DNA of 64,000 nt from Sellimonas sp963559135 (GCA_963559135.1 CAUWJP010000001.1:93284-157283), one strand, 5' to 3'. Shown: positions 35,611 to 44,244, counted from the stretch's first letter. The notes: generated by a model from the sequence alone, not told the origin. Numbers and translations are program-made.

Positions 35611-36114
35611 TCAGGCCAGAATCGCGGTTTCTCCGAGAAAATATCCGGCACCTACAAATACCAGATTCCAGATCAGAATTCCCAAAAAGGAACTGACGGT
35701 GTAGCTCCAGAAATTCATTCGGATCATACCTGCGGGAATCGAAATCAAAGTGCGGGCAACCGGGAGTAGTTTACTGATAAAAACACCAATGAAGCCCTTA
35801 TTTCGAAGCATTTCCATTTTCTCTTGGATGAGAGGCGCCTGCTTTGGAAATTTGCGGAAGTACCAGCCCATCACTGTTTTTCCACCGAGACGCCCGAGCA
35901 GGTACAAAAGCCAGCTTCCCGTCAGCCCGGCCAGAACGGTTAAAATTAATACAACGCCAAAGTGAATTTCACCTTTAGATGCCCAGATCCCGGAAAGAGG
36001 CATAATGACCCCCGCAGGAAACCCCGGCAGATTGAGGTATTCCAACAGGACAATCAGAAAAATAAAAAATGCTCCATATTGTAAAAAGTAATCTGTCAAA
36101 ATCCGAATGCTCAT
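35611..36114 (-). CDS. DedA/SNARE-associated family membrane protein
   Basis: The product has 167 residues and several membrane helices. The family core is seen in LLEYLNLPGFPAGVIMPLSG near residue 23, then FISKLLPVARTLISIPAGM near residue 112, with the Arg and Gly-Met positions typical of DedA. DedA proteins act in membrane lipid transport, some as undecaprenyl- or phospholipid flippases. AAAGGAGG precedes the ATG. It stands alone. The 290-bp gap to its left has no gene I can support. Confidence 0.9.
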   Translation of the reverse strand: MSIRILTDYFLQYGAFFIFLIVLLEYLNLPGFPAGVIMPLSGIWASKGEIHFGVVLILTVLAGLTGSWLLYLLGRLGGKTVMGWYFRKFPKQAPLIQEKMEMLRNKGFIGVFISKLLPVARTLISIPAGMIRMNFWSYTVSSFLGILIWNLVFVGAGYFLGETAILA

Positions 36115-36305
36115 AGACTTTTTCCTCCTTTGTTAAGTATAGGATACCCTCTAAATCTAAAGGAGATTTGGAATAGATTCTTAATATTTCATAAAGAATG
36201 ACGGTCGCGGAACGATAAGATTTATGCTATACTATCAAAAATAGAGAGAAAAAAGAGACAACTTCTGTATGTGTGATGAATATAGATAGACTATGAGGAA
36301 AGGGG

Positions 36306-37658
36306 ATGATTAAGATGCAGCAGGGAAGTGATTCAGGCAGGCTGAAAAAGAATCTGGGACTTGCAACTGCTACTTCAACCGTCGTGGGCTGCGTGATCGG
36401 TTCCGGCGTCTTTTTTAAACCACAAGCGATTTTTACTGCAACAGGAGGTGCTCCTGGTCTTGGAATTCTGGCTTGGCTGATTACCGGATTGATCAGTATT
36501 GCTGGTGCACTTACTTTTTCGGAAATCGCAATCCTGATTCCGGAGACTGGAGGTATTCCGACATATATCAACAGGATCTACGGGCCAAAGCTTGGATTCC
36601 TTGCAGGATGGTCTCAGATGGTTCTCTTCTATCCTGCCATGATTTCTGCGCTGGCTGTAGCATTTGCACAGCAGGCTGCATTATTTTTCGGAGATGTGGT
36701 GATTGTACCTCTTGCGATCTTTGTGATCTTTTTTATTGTATTTTTGAATACACTCGGCTCCAAAATCGGAGGCGGCATCCAGATCCTCTTTACTGTGTGT
36801 AAAATGATTCCGCTGATTCTTCTGACTGTTTTTGGATTCTGGAAAGGTACAGGTAATTATCCGGTTTTTGATCCAATGATCGGGAAGGGACTGAATCCGA
36901 CTATCGTAATTGGACAGCTCATTGTCGCTGTATTGTTTGCATTTGAGGGATGGACATCCGTAGGAGCAATCGCCGGAGAGATGAAGAAACCTGCCAGAGA
37001 CCTTCCGATTGCTATCATCGGCGGAGTTTCCATTATTACAGGAGTATATTGTATCGTCAATGTTGCTTACCTCCAGGTGCTTCCAGCATCAGAGCTTGCT
37101 ACCCTTTCGGCACCAGCATCCGCAGTGGCCATTGCGCTATTCGGCGATATGGGTGGACGTATCGTATCGGTCGGAATCATGATTTCGGTATTTGGGGCAT
37201 GCAACGGATTTATCTTTTCCGGTTCCCGTGTTGCCTATTCCCTGGCTGACAAGAGAAGCATTCCGGGAAGCAGATGCATTGCAAGGCTCAACAAAAACCA
37301 GGTTCCGTCAAACAGTTTGATTCTGGTCGGAACGATTGCTGCCATACTTGCATTGACAGGACAGTTTAATCTTCTGACAGATCTGGCTGTTTTTTCCAGC
37401 TGGACCTTTTACACACTGACTTTTATCGGTGTTATGAAATACCGGAAAGATCGTCCGAATCTGCACCGCAGCTACAAGGTACCAGGCTATCCGGCCGTTC
37501 CGTTAATCGCTATTTCAGGAGGCATCTATATTATTATTAACCAGCTGTTCTTCTCCGGTATGCGTGCGTGGCTCATGTCGGTATTCAGTATTTTGTTGAC
37601 ATTGGCAGGTTTACCGGTATACCACATGATGCGGCGTGAAAAAGATAAAAAATCGTAA
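36306..37658 (+). CDS. APC-family amino acid permease (LAT/SteT-like)
   Basis: The product has 450 residues and about twelve membrane helices. TATSTVVGCVIGSGVFFKP near residue 20 is the substrate-binding unwound helix 1 of APC transporters. FEGWTSVGAIAGEMKKPARD near residue 215 is the conserved helix 6 region. SteT-like members exchange serine, threonine or other neutral amino acids. ATG 36306 follows GAGG at 7 bases; ATG 36315 is an alternative. The substrate is inferred from family only. Confidence 0.9.
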   Translation: MIKMQQGSDSGRLKKNLGLATATSTVVGCVIGSGVFFKPQAIFTATGGAPGLGILAWLITGLISIAGALTFSEIAILIPETGGIPTYINRIYGPKLGFLAGWSQMVLFYPAMISALAVAFAQQAALFFGDVVIVPLAIFVIFFIVFLNTLGSKIGGGIQILFTVCKMIPLILLTVFGFWKGTGNYPVFDPMIGKGLNPTIVIGQLIVAVLFAFEGWTSVGAIAGEMKKPARDLPIAIIGGVSIITGVYCIVNVAYLQVLPASELATLSAPASAVAIALFGDMGGRIVSVGIMISVFGACNGFIFSGSRVAYSLADKRSIPGSRCIARLNKNQVPSNSLILVGTIAAILALTGQFNLLTDLAVFSSWTFYTLTFIGVMKYRKDRPNLHRSYKVPGYPAVPLIAISGGIYIIINQLFFSGMRAWLMSVFSILLTLAGLPVYHMMRREKDKKS

Positions 37659-37719
37659 GGTAACAAAGAAGCCTCCTGTACCGGGTATGTGGTACAGAAG
37701 GCCGTAAATGGGAAACGTC

Positions 37720-38115
37720 TTACTTATATTCGGTGTCATAATAGGTAATGATCAGGGACTGCCCTGGAATCAAACCACTGGACTTCATGTGATTGAGCTT
37801 TCGGATCTCGCTGACGTACTCATGGTCAGAAGAGACTGAAGGCTCATTGTATTCTTCGGCCAGACTGTGAAGCGTATCTCCCGCCTTTACCTCAATATTT
37901 TTATAATATTTGAAGTAAGACGGATCTTCCTCACGGTTTCCTCTGGCACTTGATAAAAAGCTTCCAAGAGTAAATGATGTAACTGCTACAAGTAAAAGAA
38001 GTAAGATGAAAAGAAATCTTCTCTTACGTGCGGCACGCTTTCTTTTCGTGTGTTGCTTTCTTGCTGTTGTGCTTCTAGATGATCTTGTATGAATCGTAGC
38101 TGTAGTTCCCTGCAT
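37720..38115 (-). CDS. YneA-like LysM protein, SOS-controlled cell-division inhibitor candidate
   Basis: The product has 131 residues. A basic N-terminus precedes one membrane helix at about 34-52. A LysM domain fills about 74-126 (VKAGDTLHSLAEEYNEP to IPGQSLIITYY). This is the layout of Bacillus YneA, which delays division during DNA damage. Its promoter has two LexA boxes and lexA lies 2 kb away, as in Bacillus where yneA is next to lexA. GAGGAGG precedes the ATG. Confidence 0.75.
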   Translation of the reverse strand: MQGTTATIHTRSSRSTTARKQHTKRKRAARKRRFLFILLLLLVAVTSFTLGSFLSSARGNREEDPSYFKYYKNIEVKAGDTLHSLAEEYNEPSVSSDHEYVSEIRKLNHMKSSGLIPGQSLIITYYDTEYK

Positions 38116-38153
38116 AGTCTCACTCCTCCTCTATCGATCCTTGTCAGGTCTTC

Positions 38154-38273
38154 TCTTTTGAAAAAGTGTATCCGGTTTCTAAAAAACTATTCACCACCAA
38201 TGGCGAACGTTTGTTCTTTCTGCAATTAAGTATAACGTCCAAACATATGTTTGTCAATCACTTTTTCAAAAGA
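38154..38273. repeat. 15-bp inverted repeat flanking the SOS promoter
   Basis: TCTTTTGAAAAAGTG (38154-38168) and its exact reverse complement (38259-38273) enclose 90 bp. The enclosed DNA holds both LexA boxes and the yneA-like promoter; the right arm abuts the -35. The function is unknown. Confidence 0.75.
38204..38257 (-). promoter_or_regulatory. SOS promoter with two LexA boxes
   Basis: On the minus strand TTGACA (38257-38252) and TATACT (38234-38229) are 17 bp apart. LexA box CAAACATATGTTTG (38240-38253) lies in the spacer. A second box, CGAACGTTTGTTCT (38204-38217), lies just downstream of the -10. Both fit the Firmicutes form GAACNNNNGTTC. LexA should repress the LysM gene until DNA damage. 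Confidence 0.85.
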
Positions 38274-38425
38274 AGCTGAAAAGAGGAAGTACATATATTC
38301 GCTGGTTTGACGTAAAACTGCATCACATGCTGACTGCTGGTCTGTTTCGTTGAAGTGAAAGGATTTAGAAAGCAGTTTTAGTGAGACCATCAGAGCAAGT
38401 ACCTTGAAAATATTATCATTGTATA

Positions 38426-38455
38426 GAAAAACACGGGATCGCTATGATCCCGTGT
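38426..38455 (-). terminator. Terminator after the BlaI-like gene
   Basis: ACACGGGATC pairs perfectly with GATCCCGTGT; on the minus strand TTTTC follows. Confidence 0.85.
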
Positions 38456-38470
38456 TATAAAAAAGTCCTA

Positions 38471-38848
38471 TTATTCATTATCCAACTGTTCTTTTCTCTC
38501 ACGTACAATTTTCTCAAGCCTTGAAATAAGATCCGGTTCTTCGATCTGATCGATATAGTGTGCAAACAAGGATGGGTTATGCAGAATTTTATTTAAATCT
38601 GTTTCGATGGAATTTGTATAATCTTCCTTAGAAATAAGAGTTCGATATCTCCTTGATAATACTGTCCCGCTGTAAACAATATCCGCTACTTCAATATAGT
38701 TTTTCTTAACAAGACTTCTGAGGGCAGCCTGTACAGTATTGACATTTAGATCTTCTCTGGCTTTTACAATTTCAGATGCAATCATAGGTTCACCGGATTC
38801 CCATAATACATCCATCACTTCAAGTTGTCTTTTCTTCAATTCGCCCAA
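38471..38848 (-). CDS. BlaI/MecI/CopY-family repressor
   Basis: The product has 125 residues from TTG 38848, chosen because AAGGAG lies 10 bases upstream; GTG 38857 is too close to that site. The winged helix is LKKRQLEVMDVLWESGEPM, then NVNTVQAALRSLVKKNYIE. The C-terminal part gives the dimer. BlaI-type repressors bind dyads and are normally inactivated by a BlaR1 membrane protease. No BlaR1 is present; a CPBP-type membrane protease gene lies 101 bp upstream on the same strand. Confidence 0.88.
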   Translation of the reverse strand: MGELKKRQLEVMDVLWESGEPMIASEIVKAREDLNVNTVQAALRSLVKKNYIEVADIVYSGTVLSRRYRTLISKEDYTNSIETDLNKILHNPSLFAHYIDQIEEPDLISRLEKIVRERKEQLDNE

Positions 38849-38958
38849 CCTTACCACTCCTTACATAAATTGATCTATATTAACATCGTAGCATATCTTT
38901 GTGAGATTTCAAACAGATTTTTTTGTTAATAATGTGAAATTTCTGTGAGAATTTTTAT

Positions 38959-40011
38959 TTATTCACATAGTTTTGGAGATCCGACACATTTTTCTTTCAT
39001 TCTGTAACACAAAATGAAAAATGGTATTGTTAATAGAAGCATGATAATGGAAGCGACAGCAACATCCGGCCAGGAAATAATGTTTTCTGAAGCCTGTGAT
39101 ACTTCCGTTGGATTTGCAAATAAGGAGTTCATTCCATTGTTTAAAAAATGCATGGTGACAGGAAGCCAGATGCTGTTCAGTTTCATATAAAAATATCCCA
39201 TCACAAAACTAAGACAGATACAGAACACAATTCGGAAAGTCATCTCCTGCATTGGTGCTTCCGGTGAATAATAATAGAGCGTGAGCGGAAGATGCCACAC
39301 TGCCCAGATGATACCAACAAGGATCAGTCCCTTACAAGTGCCGTATCTTTTTTGTAAATGTGGCTGCAGGAAATACCTCCATCCGTACTCTTCTCCCCAG
39401 TAATAAATAAAATCTCGAAAGAACAATATGATTGAATATAATAAATTTGAGGCAAAAATAACTACCGCTAATGGTACTCTGTGGATCATTTGAGACAGAT
39501 CAGAGAAAGAGAGTTCCCCGATGAAAAACAGATAAGCGATACTGACTACCCAATACATGATCCGAAAAACCAAAAACAGTGTCACATATTTTATAAAAGT
39601 TCGTACATTTTTATTACCCAGACCAAATCCACATGCTTTTCTCGTTGGACTGTCCATCAAAAAAATCCAGAGAAACATCAGTAACGTCCCGATTGTTCCA
39701 GCATAAAATGTTAGCTCAGTGAAAAGTGAATTGTTGGAGAAAGTGTAAAGTACAAGAGCAATGATACAGACAACTCCTACAATAAGATAACTCAAATAAA
39801 AGCGTTTCATTTTCTGAAAAAGATCTTTGCGAGTGAAGAATACTGCAATAATCACTCCCATCGCAGGATACATCATCTGTACACCGGCATAACTACTAAT
39901 AGGCTGATTGTTCTGGAATGCTACTCTTATCAGGAGGCCCATCAACAAAGTGATACCAAACACGGTTCCCAAATAAATGATCAGTCCTTTTTTCTCATTC
40001 TTTTTTAACAT
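38959..40011 (-). CDS. CPBP-family intramembrane glutamic endopeptidase
   Basis: The product has 350 residues and about eight to ten membrane helices. The protease motifs are EEYGWRYFL near residue 207, WAVWHLPL near residue 237 and MHFLNNGMN near residue 293, matching EExxxR, FxxxH and HxxxN/H of the CPBP/Abi family. Relatives cleave membrane proteins or process peptides. GGAGGG precedes ATG 40011. It is first of a probable two-gene unit with the BlaI-like repressor and is divergent from lexA. Confidence 0.9.
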   Translation of the reverse strand: MLKKNEKKGLIIYLGTVFGITLLMGLLIRVAFQNNQPISSYAGVQMMYPAMGVIIAVFFTRKDLFQKMKRFYLSYLIVGVVCIIALVLYTFSNNSLFTELTFYAGTIGTLLMFLWIFLMDSPTRKACGFGLGNKNVRTFIKYVTLFLVFRIMYWVVSIAYLFFIGELSFSDLSQMIHRVPLAVVIFASNLLYSIILFFRDFIYYWGEEYGWRYFLQPHLQKRYGTCKGLILVGIIWAVWHLPLTLYYYSPEAPMQEMTFRIVFCICLSFVMGYFYMKLNSIWLPVTMHFLNNGMNSLFANPTEVSQASENIISWPDVAVASIIMLLLTIPFFILCYRMKEKCVGSPKLCE

Positions 40012-40026
40012 AACGTTCCCTCCATT

Positions 40027-40083
40027 CTACCTTGTATAATAAGGTTCTTGTCTACATTATATAACAAGGTAGAGCGAAGTCAA
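40027..40083 (-). promoter_or_regulatory. CPBP promoter with large dyad operator
   Basis: On the minus strand TTGACT (40083-40078) and TATAAT (40061-40056) are 16 bp apart. An inverted repeat with 9-base CTACCTTGT arms plus ATAAT-type inner matches covers 40027-40072, overlapping the -10. It is the probable site of the BlaI-like repressor. Confidence 0.65.
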
Positions 40084-40116
40084 GATATTTATTTTTTTTT
40101 GCAAAAGGAGTCAGAT

Positions 40117-40169
40117 CGAACATATTTTCTAAACATTTGTTTGCCTTTTATGTCCTGCTGTGATAAAAT
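40117..40169 (+). promoter_or_regulatory. lexA promoter with LexA boxes
   Basis: TTGCCT (40141-40146) and TAAAAT (40164-40169) are 17 bp apart. Two box-like sequences lie side by side: CGAACATATTTTCT (40117-40130, half conserved) and TAAACATTTGTTTG (40130-40143), the latter overlapping the -35. This suits self-control by LexA. Confidence 0.65.
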
Positions 40170-40221
40170 AGAAAAAAAGTATGTAGTCTGACAGAGACAT
40201 TAAACAGTAGGAGGACATCCC

Positions 40222-40839
40222 ATGGGTAACGGAAATATTACAGAAAAGCAATCCGAGATTCTTGAATATATAAAAGCACAGATTTTAGAAAGAGGATTTC
40301 CGCCGGCAGTGCGCGAAATCTGTGAGGCAGTACATTTGAAATCTACTTCTTCTGTCCATTCCCATCTTGAGACGTTGGAGAAGAATGGATATATTCGAAG
40401 GGACCCAACAAAGCCGCGTGCAATTGAGATTCTGGACGAGTCGTTTAATCTGACACGTCGTGAGATGACTCAGGTGCCGATTATTGGACGTGTAGCCGCA
40501 GGTGAGCCGCTTCTGGCAGAGCAGAATATTGAGGACTATTTCCCGATTCCGGTAGAGCGTCTTCCAAACAATCAGACATTTCTCCTTCGTGTGCGCGGTG
40601 ACAGTATGGTGAATGTCGGAATTCTTGACGGAGATTATATTTTGGTCGAACAGAGACCGACTGCTGAAAATGGTGAGATTGTTGTCGCTCTTGTGGAAGA
40701 TGGTGCTACAGTAAAGAGGTTTTTTAAAGAAGATGGACACTATCGGCTTCAGCCGGAGAATGACTCCATGGATCCGATCATCGTTGACGAAGTTACTGTT
40801 CTTGGGAAGATGATCGGCCTGCTGAGATTCATGAGATAA
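40222..40839 (+). CDS. lexA: LexA SOS repressor
   Basis: The product has 205 residues. A winged helix at about 1-65 (GFPPAVREICEAVHLKSTSSVHSHLETLE) precedes the self-cleavage domain. The cut site Ala93-Gly94 and the Ser128/Lys165 dyad (GDSMVN and ATVKRF) are present. RecA filaments trigger self-cleavage and release the SOS genes. AGGAGG precedes the ATG. Likely targets in the window are lexA itself and the YneA-like gene. Confidence 0.96.
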   Translation: MGNGNITEKQSEILEYIKAQILERGFPPAVREICEAVHLKSTSSVHSHLETLEKNGYIRRDPTKPRAIEILDESFNLTRREMTQVPIIGRVAAGEPLLAEQNIEDYFPIPVERLPNNQTFLLRVRGDSMVNVGILDGDYILVEQRPTAENGEIVVALVEDGATVKRFFKEDGHYRLQPENDSMDPIIVDEVTVLGKMIGLLRFMR

Positions 40840-40852
40840 GTATATTGATATT

Positions 40853-40892
40853 AAAAAAGGCTGCGAGTACCTAAGGTTCGCAGCCTTTTTTT
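40853..40892 (+). terminator. Terminator after lexA
   Basis: AAAAAGGCTGCGA pairs with TCGCAGCCTTTTT. The flanking A and T runs let it work for the convergent rsfS gene too. Confidence 0.9.
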
Positions 40893-40908
40893 CATCTCCT
40901 GTCAGGAT

Positions 40909-41277
40909 TTACTTTTCCAGATCTTCCATAGAGATCATCTTTCCATCTTTCCAGATACGTTCCAGATCGTAGAAAAGACGGTTTTCTTTATCAAATACAT
41001 GGACGATAATATCGCCGAAATCAAGTAGCACCCAGTTCCCAAGACCGTAGCCTTCACGCTGGTGTACCGTATAGCCTTCTTTTGCAAGCTCTTCCTCAAC
41101 ATTGTCTACGAGAGCCTGTACCTGGCTGTTGCTGTTTCCGTTTGCAATAATGAAATAGTCAGCCAGAACGCTGATTTCCGAGATATCAATGACCTGGATA
41201 TCTTCGCCTTTTTTACTGTCCAGCGCACGGCATGCAGCGGCTGCCATCTTTTTTGATGTTTCTAATGCGTTGCTCAT
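40909..41277 (-). CDS. rsfS: Ribosome silencing factor RsfS
   Basis: The product has 122 residues. Family marks are DISEISVLADYFIIANGNSNSQVQAL near residue 25 and GYGLGNWVLLDFGDIIVHVF near residue 78. RsfS binds ribosomal protein L14 and blocks subunit joining when nutrients are short. It is the last gene of the obgE-yhbY-nadD-yqeK-rsfS run, 21 bp after yqeK. Confidence 0.95.
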   Translation of the reverse strand: MSNALETSKKMAAAACRALDSKKGEDIQVIDISEISVLADYFIIANGNSNSQVQALVDNVEEELAKEGYTVHQREGYGLGNWVLLDFGDIIVHVFDKENRLFYDLERIWKDGKMISMEDLEK

Positions 41278-41298
41278 CCATCTTCCTCCTGTTTTTAA

Positions 41299-41877
41299 TT
41301 ATTTGTTCAGATAGTTCTTGTAGTATAAATATGTCTTTTCTGTCATAGGGTCAATAGCCAGATTGCGGGTGTTAAGGTATGAAAGGGAATCCTTCAGAAT
41401 CAGATAAAGGCAGGCGTCAATATCCTGAAAAGCCAGCTTTCTGACTTCCGGAAGATTCGGTGCTTCTTTTCTTCCCGGCTCGATATAGTCCGCGATATAA
41501 AGAATCTTATCCAGCATGTTCATCTTTGGCTTTCCGGTTGTATGGCAAATGATCGCATCCAGGATGCGCTGATCCCGGACATGATATTTCTTTGCAGCCA
41601 GATAGGCGCCAAGCTTTGCATGAAGCAGACTCGGATTCTGACGCTCGCTTTCTGAAATGGATAAGTGATATTTCTCACAGAGCCGGATTTTCTTTTTGGG
41701 CGGGATACATTTAGCACAGTCGTGAAGGAGACCTGCGATCATGGCTTCGTTAATGTCTTCGTTGTAACGCATGGCCAGGGCTGTACACAGATACATCACG
41801 CCAAGAGTGTGTTCATATCTGTCCTGATCCAGATATTTTTTCACTTTTTTTCTCATCTTATGGATTGCATTGCTCAT
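41299..41877 (-). CDS. yqeK: YqeK symmetrical Ap4A hydrolase (HD domain)
   Basis: The product has 192 residues. The HD metal motif is AGLLHDCAKCI near residue 48, with a first His in YEHTLGVMYLC near residue 21 and DYIEPGRKE near residue 125. YqeK-type enzymes cut diadenosine tetraphosphate into two ADP. The position directly after nadD is conserved in Firmicutes. It is separated from nadD by 3 bp. Confidence 0.93.
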   Translation of the reverse strand: MSNAIHKMRKKVKKYLDQDRYEHTLGVMYLCTALAMRYNEDINEAMIAGLLHDCAKCIPPKKKIRLCEKYHLSISESERQNPSLLHAKLGAYLAAKKYHVRDQRILDAIICHTTGKPKMNMLDKILYIADYIEPGRKEAPNLPEVRKLAFQDIDACLYLILKDSLSYLNTRNLAIDPMTEKTYLYYKNYLNK

Positions 41878-41880
41878 CTT

Positions 41881-42492
41881 CTATTCCTCCCTGTATAGAC
41901 GATGGTCAAAAATGTAGGAAATCACATCAGACGGAACAAGTCGGCTAATGTCCTCTCCCTTCTCTACCATCTCACGGATTTCACTGGATGACACTTCAAA
42001 TACCGGAGAATGGGAAAACAGAATAGTCGTTTCGTATCTATTTTCCAGACGCCGGATTTGTGCTTCCATGGCCGCGTCTGTCTCACTTAAATCGCGTTTT
42101 GCGGCAATAATAGAACAGGAATGTAAAAACCTTTCCGGATGCCGCCATGTTTCCATCTGAAAAAGGGAATCTGCTCCGACAATATAGAAGAACTCCCTCT
42201 CAGGGAAAGCTTCCTTAAAATATTCCATTGTTTCATAGGAATAGGATACTGTTTCCTTTTCCACTTCGTAAGGCTGAATGGAAAAATGCGGTTTCCCGCT
42301 GATTGCAAGTTTTACCATTTCCAGTCGGTCTTCCATCCCTGCTCCGGTTTTTTCCGGTTGCTTATGCGGCGGATTGCCGTTTGGCATAAACCAGATTTCG
42401 TCCAGACCGAACTCTTCCATCACATGCCCGGCAAGGATCAGATGTCCGTTATGAATAGGATTAAAGGTCCCTCCCATGATTCCTGTCTTCAT
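41881..42492 (-). CDS. nadD: Nicotinate-nucleotide adenylyltransferase
   Basis: The product has 203 residues. ATG 42492 is chosen from the GAGG site and the family start MKTGIMGGTFNPIHNGHL, which holds the HxGH nucleotidyl motif. The second ATP motif is EVSSSEIREMV near residue 168. It makes deamido-NAD from nicotinate mononucleotide and ATP. It overlaps nothing and lies 4 bp after yhbY. Confidence 0.96.
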   Translation of the reverse strand: MKTGIMGGTFNPIHNGHLILAGHVMEEFGLDEIWFMPNGNPPHKQPEKTGAGMEDRLEMVKLAISGKPHFSIQPYEVEKETVSYSYETMEYFKEAFPEREFFYIVGADSLFQMETWRHPERFLHSCSIIAAKRDLSETDAAMEAQIRRLENRYETTILFSHSPVFEVSSSEIREMVEKGEDISRLVPSDVISYIFDHRLYREE

Positions 42493-42496
42493 CTGG

Positions 42497-42790
42497 CTAC
42501 CTCGGAAGTTCGATTTTCTTTTTCTCTTTTTTGCCCTCTTTGTAAAGGACGATCTTTTTGCCAATGACCTGCACTACCTGAGAATGGGTGCGCTCAGCAA
42601 GCAGTTCTGCGATTTCACGCGGATCATCTGCACAGTTCTTCAGAACATTGATCTTGATCAATTCTCTCGCCTCCAGCGCTTCCTGTACAGCACCTGTCAG
42701 TTCCGGCGTCATGCTGAATTTCCCGATCTGAAGAATCGGATCCATAGTCATGGCAAGACTTTTCAAATATGCTCTCTGCTTTGACGTCAT
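42497..42790 (-). CDS. yhbY: YhbY-family RNA-binding (CRM) protein
   Basis: The product has 97 residues. The CRM fold is seen in LTSKQRAYLKSLA-type start, LQIGKFSMTPELTGAVQEALE and HSQVVQVIGKKIVLYK. YhbY proteins bind pre-50S ribosomes and group II intron-like RNA. AAAGGA lies 8 bases before the ATG. It is between obgE and nadD, as in other Firmicutes. Confidence 0.93.
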   Translation of the reverse strand: MTSKQRAYLKSLAMTMDPILQIGKFSMTPELTGAVQEALEARELIKINVLKNCADDPREIAELLAERTHSQVVQVIGKKIVLYKEGKKEKKKIELPR

Positions 42791-42822
42791 GTGTATATTC
42801 CTTTCTATTTTCTGCTTTATTT

Positions 42823-44109
42823 CTATTTAAAATACTCAAAACTCAGTCCGTACATCCGGATTGTGTCGCCTTCCTGAACACCAAGCTCTTCCAGCTTTTC
42901 CAGAATACCGGTTTCCTTGAGGAAGTTCTGGAAGAAACGGAATCCTTTCTCGGAATCGAGGTTGGTATAACCAAGCATCTTCTCGATCTTCGGCCCTTCC
43001 ACCACAAAAACACCGTCTTCTTCTTTTTCCACTGTGTACGGAAGATCCGCAACCAAAAGTTCGTCCTCCGGGAAGAACTCCTGAGCAAAAGTAATCGGTT
43101 TAGAGTCCAGCTTTTTGAGTTCGTTATTCACATACCATAACAGATCCTGTATGCCCTCACCTGTCACGCCGGAGATGGCAAATACCTTATATCCTTTTGG
43201 TTCGAACTCTGCCCGGATCCGCTCTACCGGATCTTCATCGCCTCCGTAGATCAGATCGGTTTTATTTGCCGCAATGACCTGAGGGCGTTCAGAAAGTTCT
43301 TTATTATATTTTTCAAGTTCACCGTTAATTTTGTAAATATCCTCGATCGGATCTCTGCCTTCACTTCCGGCAGCATCCACCACATGAATCATCATCTTTG
43401 TACGTTCAATGTGACGGAGGAACTCGTGCCCAAGTCCTGCTCCAAGAGAGGCGCCTTCAATCAGTCCTGGAATATCTGCCAGAACAAATCCCTCTCCGTC
43501 AGCAAGATCTACAACGCCCAGATTTGGCGCCAGTGTTGTGAAGTGATAGTTTGCGATCTTCGGGTTTGCATTCGTTACTCTTGACAGAAATGTGGATTTT
43601 CCAACATTCGGGAAGCCAAGAAGTCCTACATCGGCAATAACCTTGAGCTCCAGATTTACCCAGAGTTCCTGTGCCGGCTGTCCCGGCTGTGCATATTTCG
43701 GAACCTGCATGGTAGAGGTTGCAAAATGTTGGTTCCCAAGACCGCCTTTGCCACCTTTTAAGATGATCTGCCGGCGATTCTCACCGGACATATCAGCCAC
43801 GACCTTGCCAGTCTCTGCTTCTCTTACGATCGTACCTTCCGGAACACGGAGAACAATGTCATTCCCATTTGCTCCATGACAACGTTTTTTCTTGCCGTTC
43901 TCACCCGGTTCAGCACAGTATTTACGGCGATGTCTGAAATCTACGAGAGTATTCAGACCATCATCGATTTCAAAAACTACGTCGCCGCCTTTCCCGCCAT
44001 CGCCGCCGTCCGGTCCGCCATTTGGAACATAAAGCTCACGGCGAAAACTAACGTGTCCGTCGCCGCCTTTTCCTGATTTTATAAAAATTTTTGCTCTGTC
44101 TGCAAACAT
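42823..44109 (-). CDS. obgE: Obg GTPase
   Basis: The product has 428 residues, with three domains. The Gly-rich Obg domain is at about 1-158 (KSGKGGDGHVSFRRE). The GTPase domain has G1 GFPNVGKST near 165, DIPGLIEGA and NKTD. A C-terminal OCT domain marks the Firmicutes type. Obg acts in 50S assembly and stress signalling by binding ppGpp. It has its own promoter overlapping the rpmA terminator. Confidence 0.96.
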   Translation of the reverse strand: MFADRAKIFIKSGKGGDGHVSFRRELYVPNGGPDGGDGGKGGDVVFEIDDGLNTLVDFRHRRKYCAEPGENGKKKRCHGANGNDIVLRVPEGTIVREAETGKVVADMSGENRRQIILKGGKGGLGNQHFATSTMQVPKYAQPGQPAQELWVNLELKVIADVGLLGFPNVGKSTFLSRVTNANPKIANYHFTTLAPNLGVVDLADGEGFVLADIPGLIEGASLGAGLGHEFLRHIERTKMMIHVVDAAGSEGRDPIEDIYKINGELEKYNKELSERPQVIAANKTDLIYGGDEDPVERIRAEFEPKGYKVFAISGVTGEGIQDLLWYVNNELKKLDSKPITFAQEFFPEDELLVADLPYTVEKEEDGVFVVEGPKIEKMLGYTNLDSEKGFRFFQNFLKETGILEKLEELGVQEGDTIRMYGLSFEYFK

Positions 44110-44152
44110 ATTTCTTTCCTCTCAAAAAAGTGTTACAGCTTGTTTCTACTAC

Positions 44153-44181
44153 ATTATATAAAGAAAAGGTGTAAAAAACAA
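44153..44181 (-). promoter_or_regulatory. Candidate obgE promoter
   Basis: On the minus strand TTGTTT and TATAAT are 17 bp apart. The -35 lies in the T tract of the rpmA terminator. Confidence 0.5.
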
Positions 44182-44210
44182 GGCTTCAAACCGACCAGAT
44201 TTGAAGCCTT
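44173..44210 (-). terminator. Terminator after rpmA
   Basis: On the minus strand AAGGCTTCAAA pairs perfectly with TTTGAAGCCTT, followed by GTTTTTT. It separates the rplU-prp-rpmA unit from obgE. Confidence 0.88.
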
Positions 44211-44244
44211 TGTATGTTCTTCGATTCATAGCATCAGCAGATGA

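Noticed and set aside
38310..38400. TAAAACTGC and GCAGTTTTA inverted repeat in the gap before the BlaI-like gene.
   Set aside because: Short arms far apart, with no adjoining gene or transposase; likely chance or an old remnant too weak to call.
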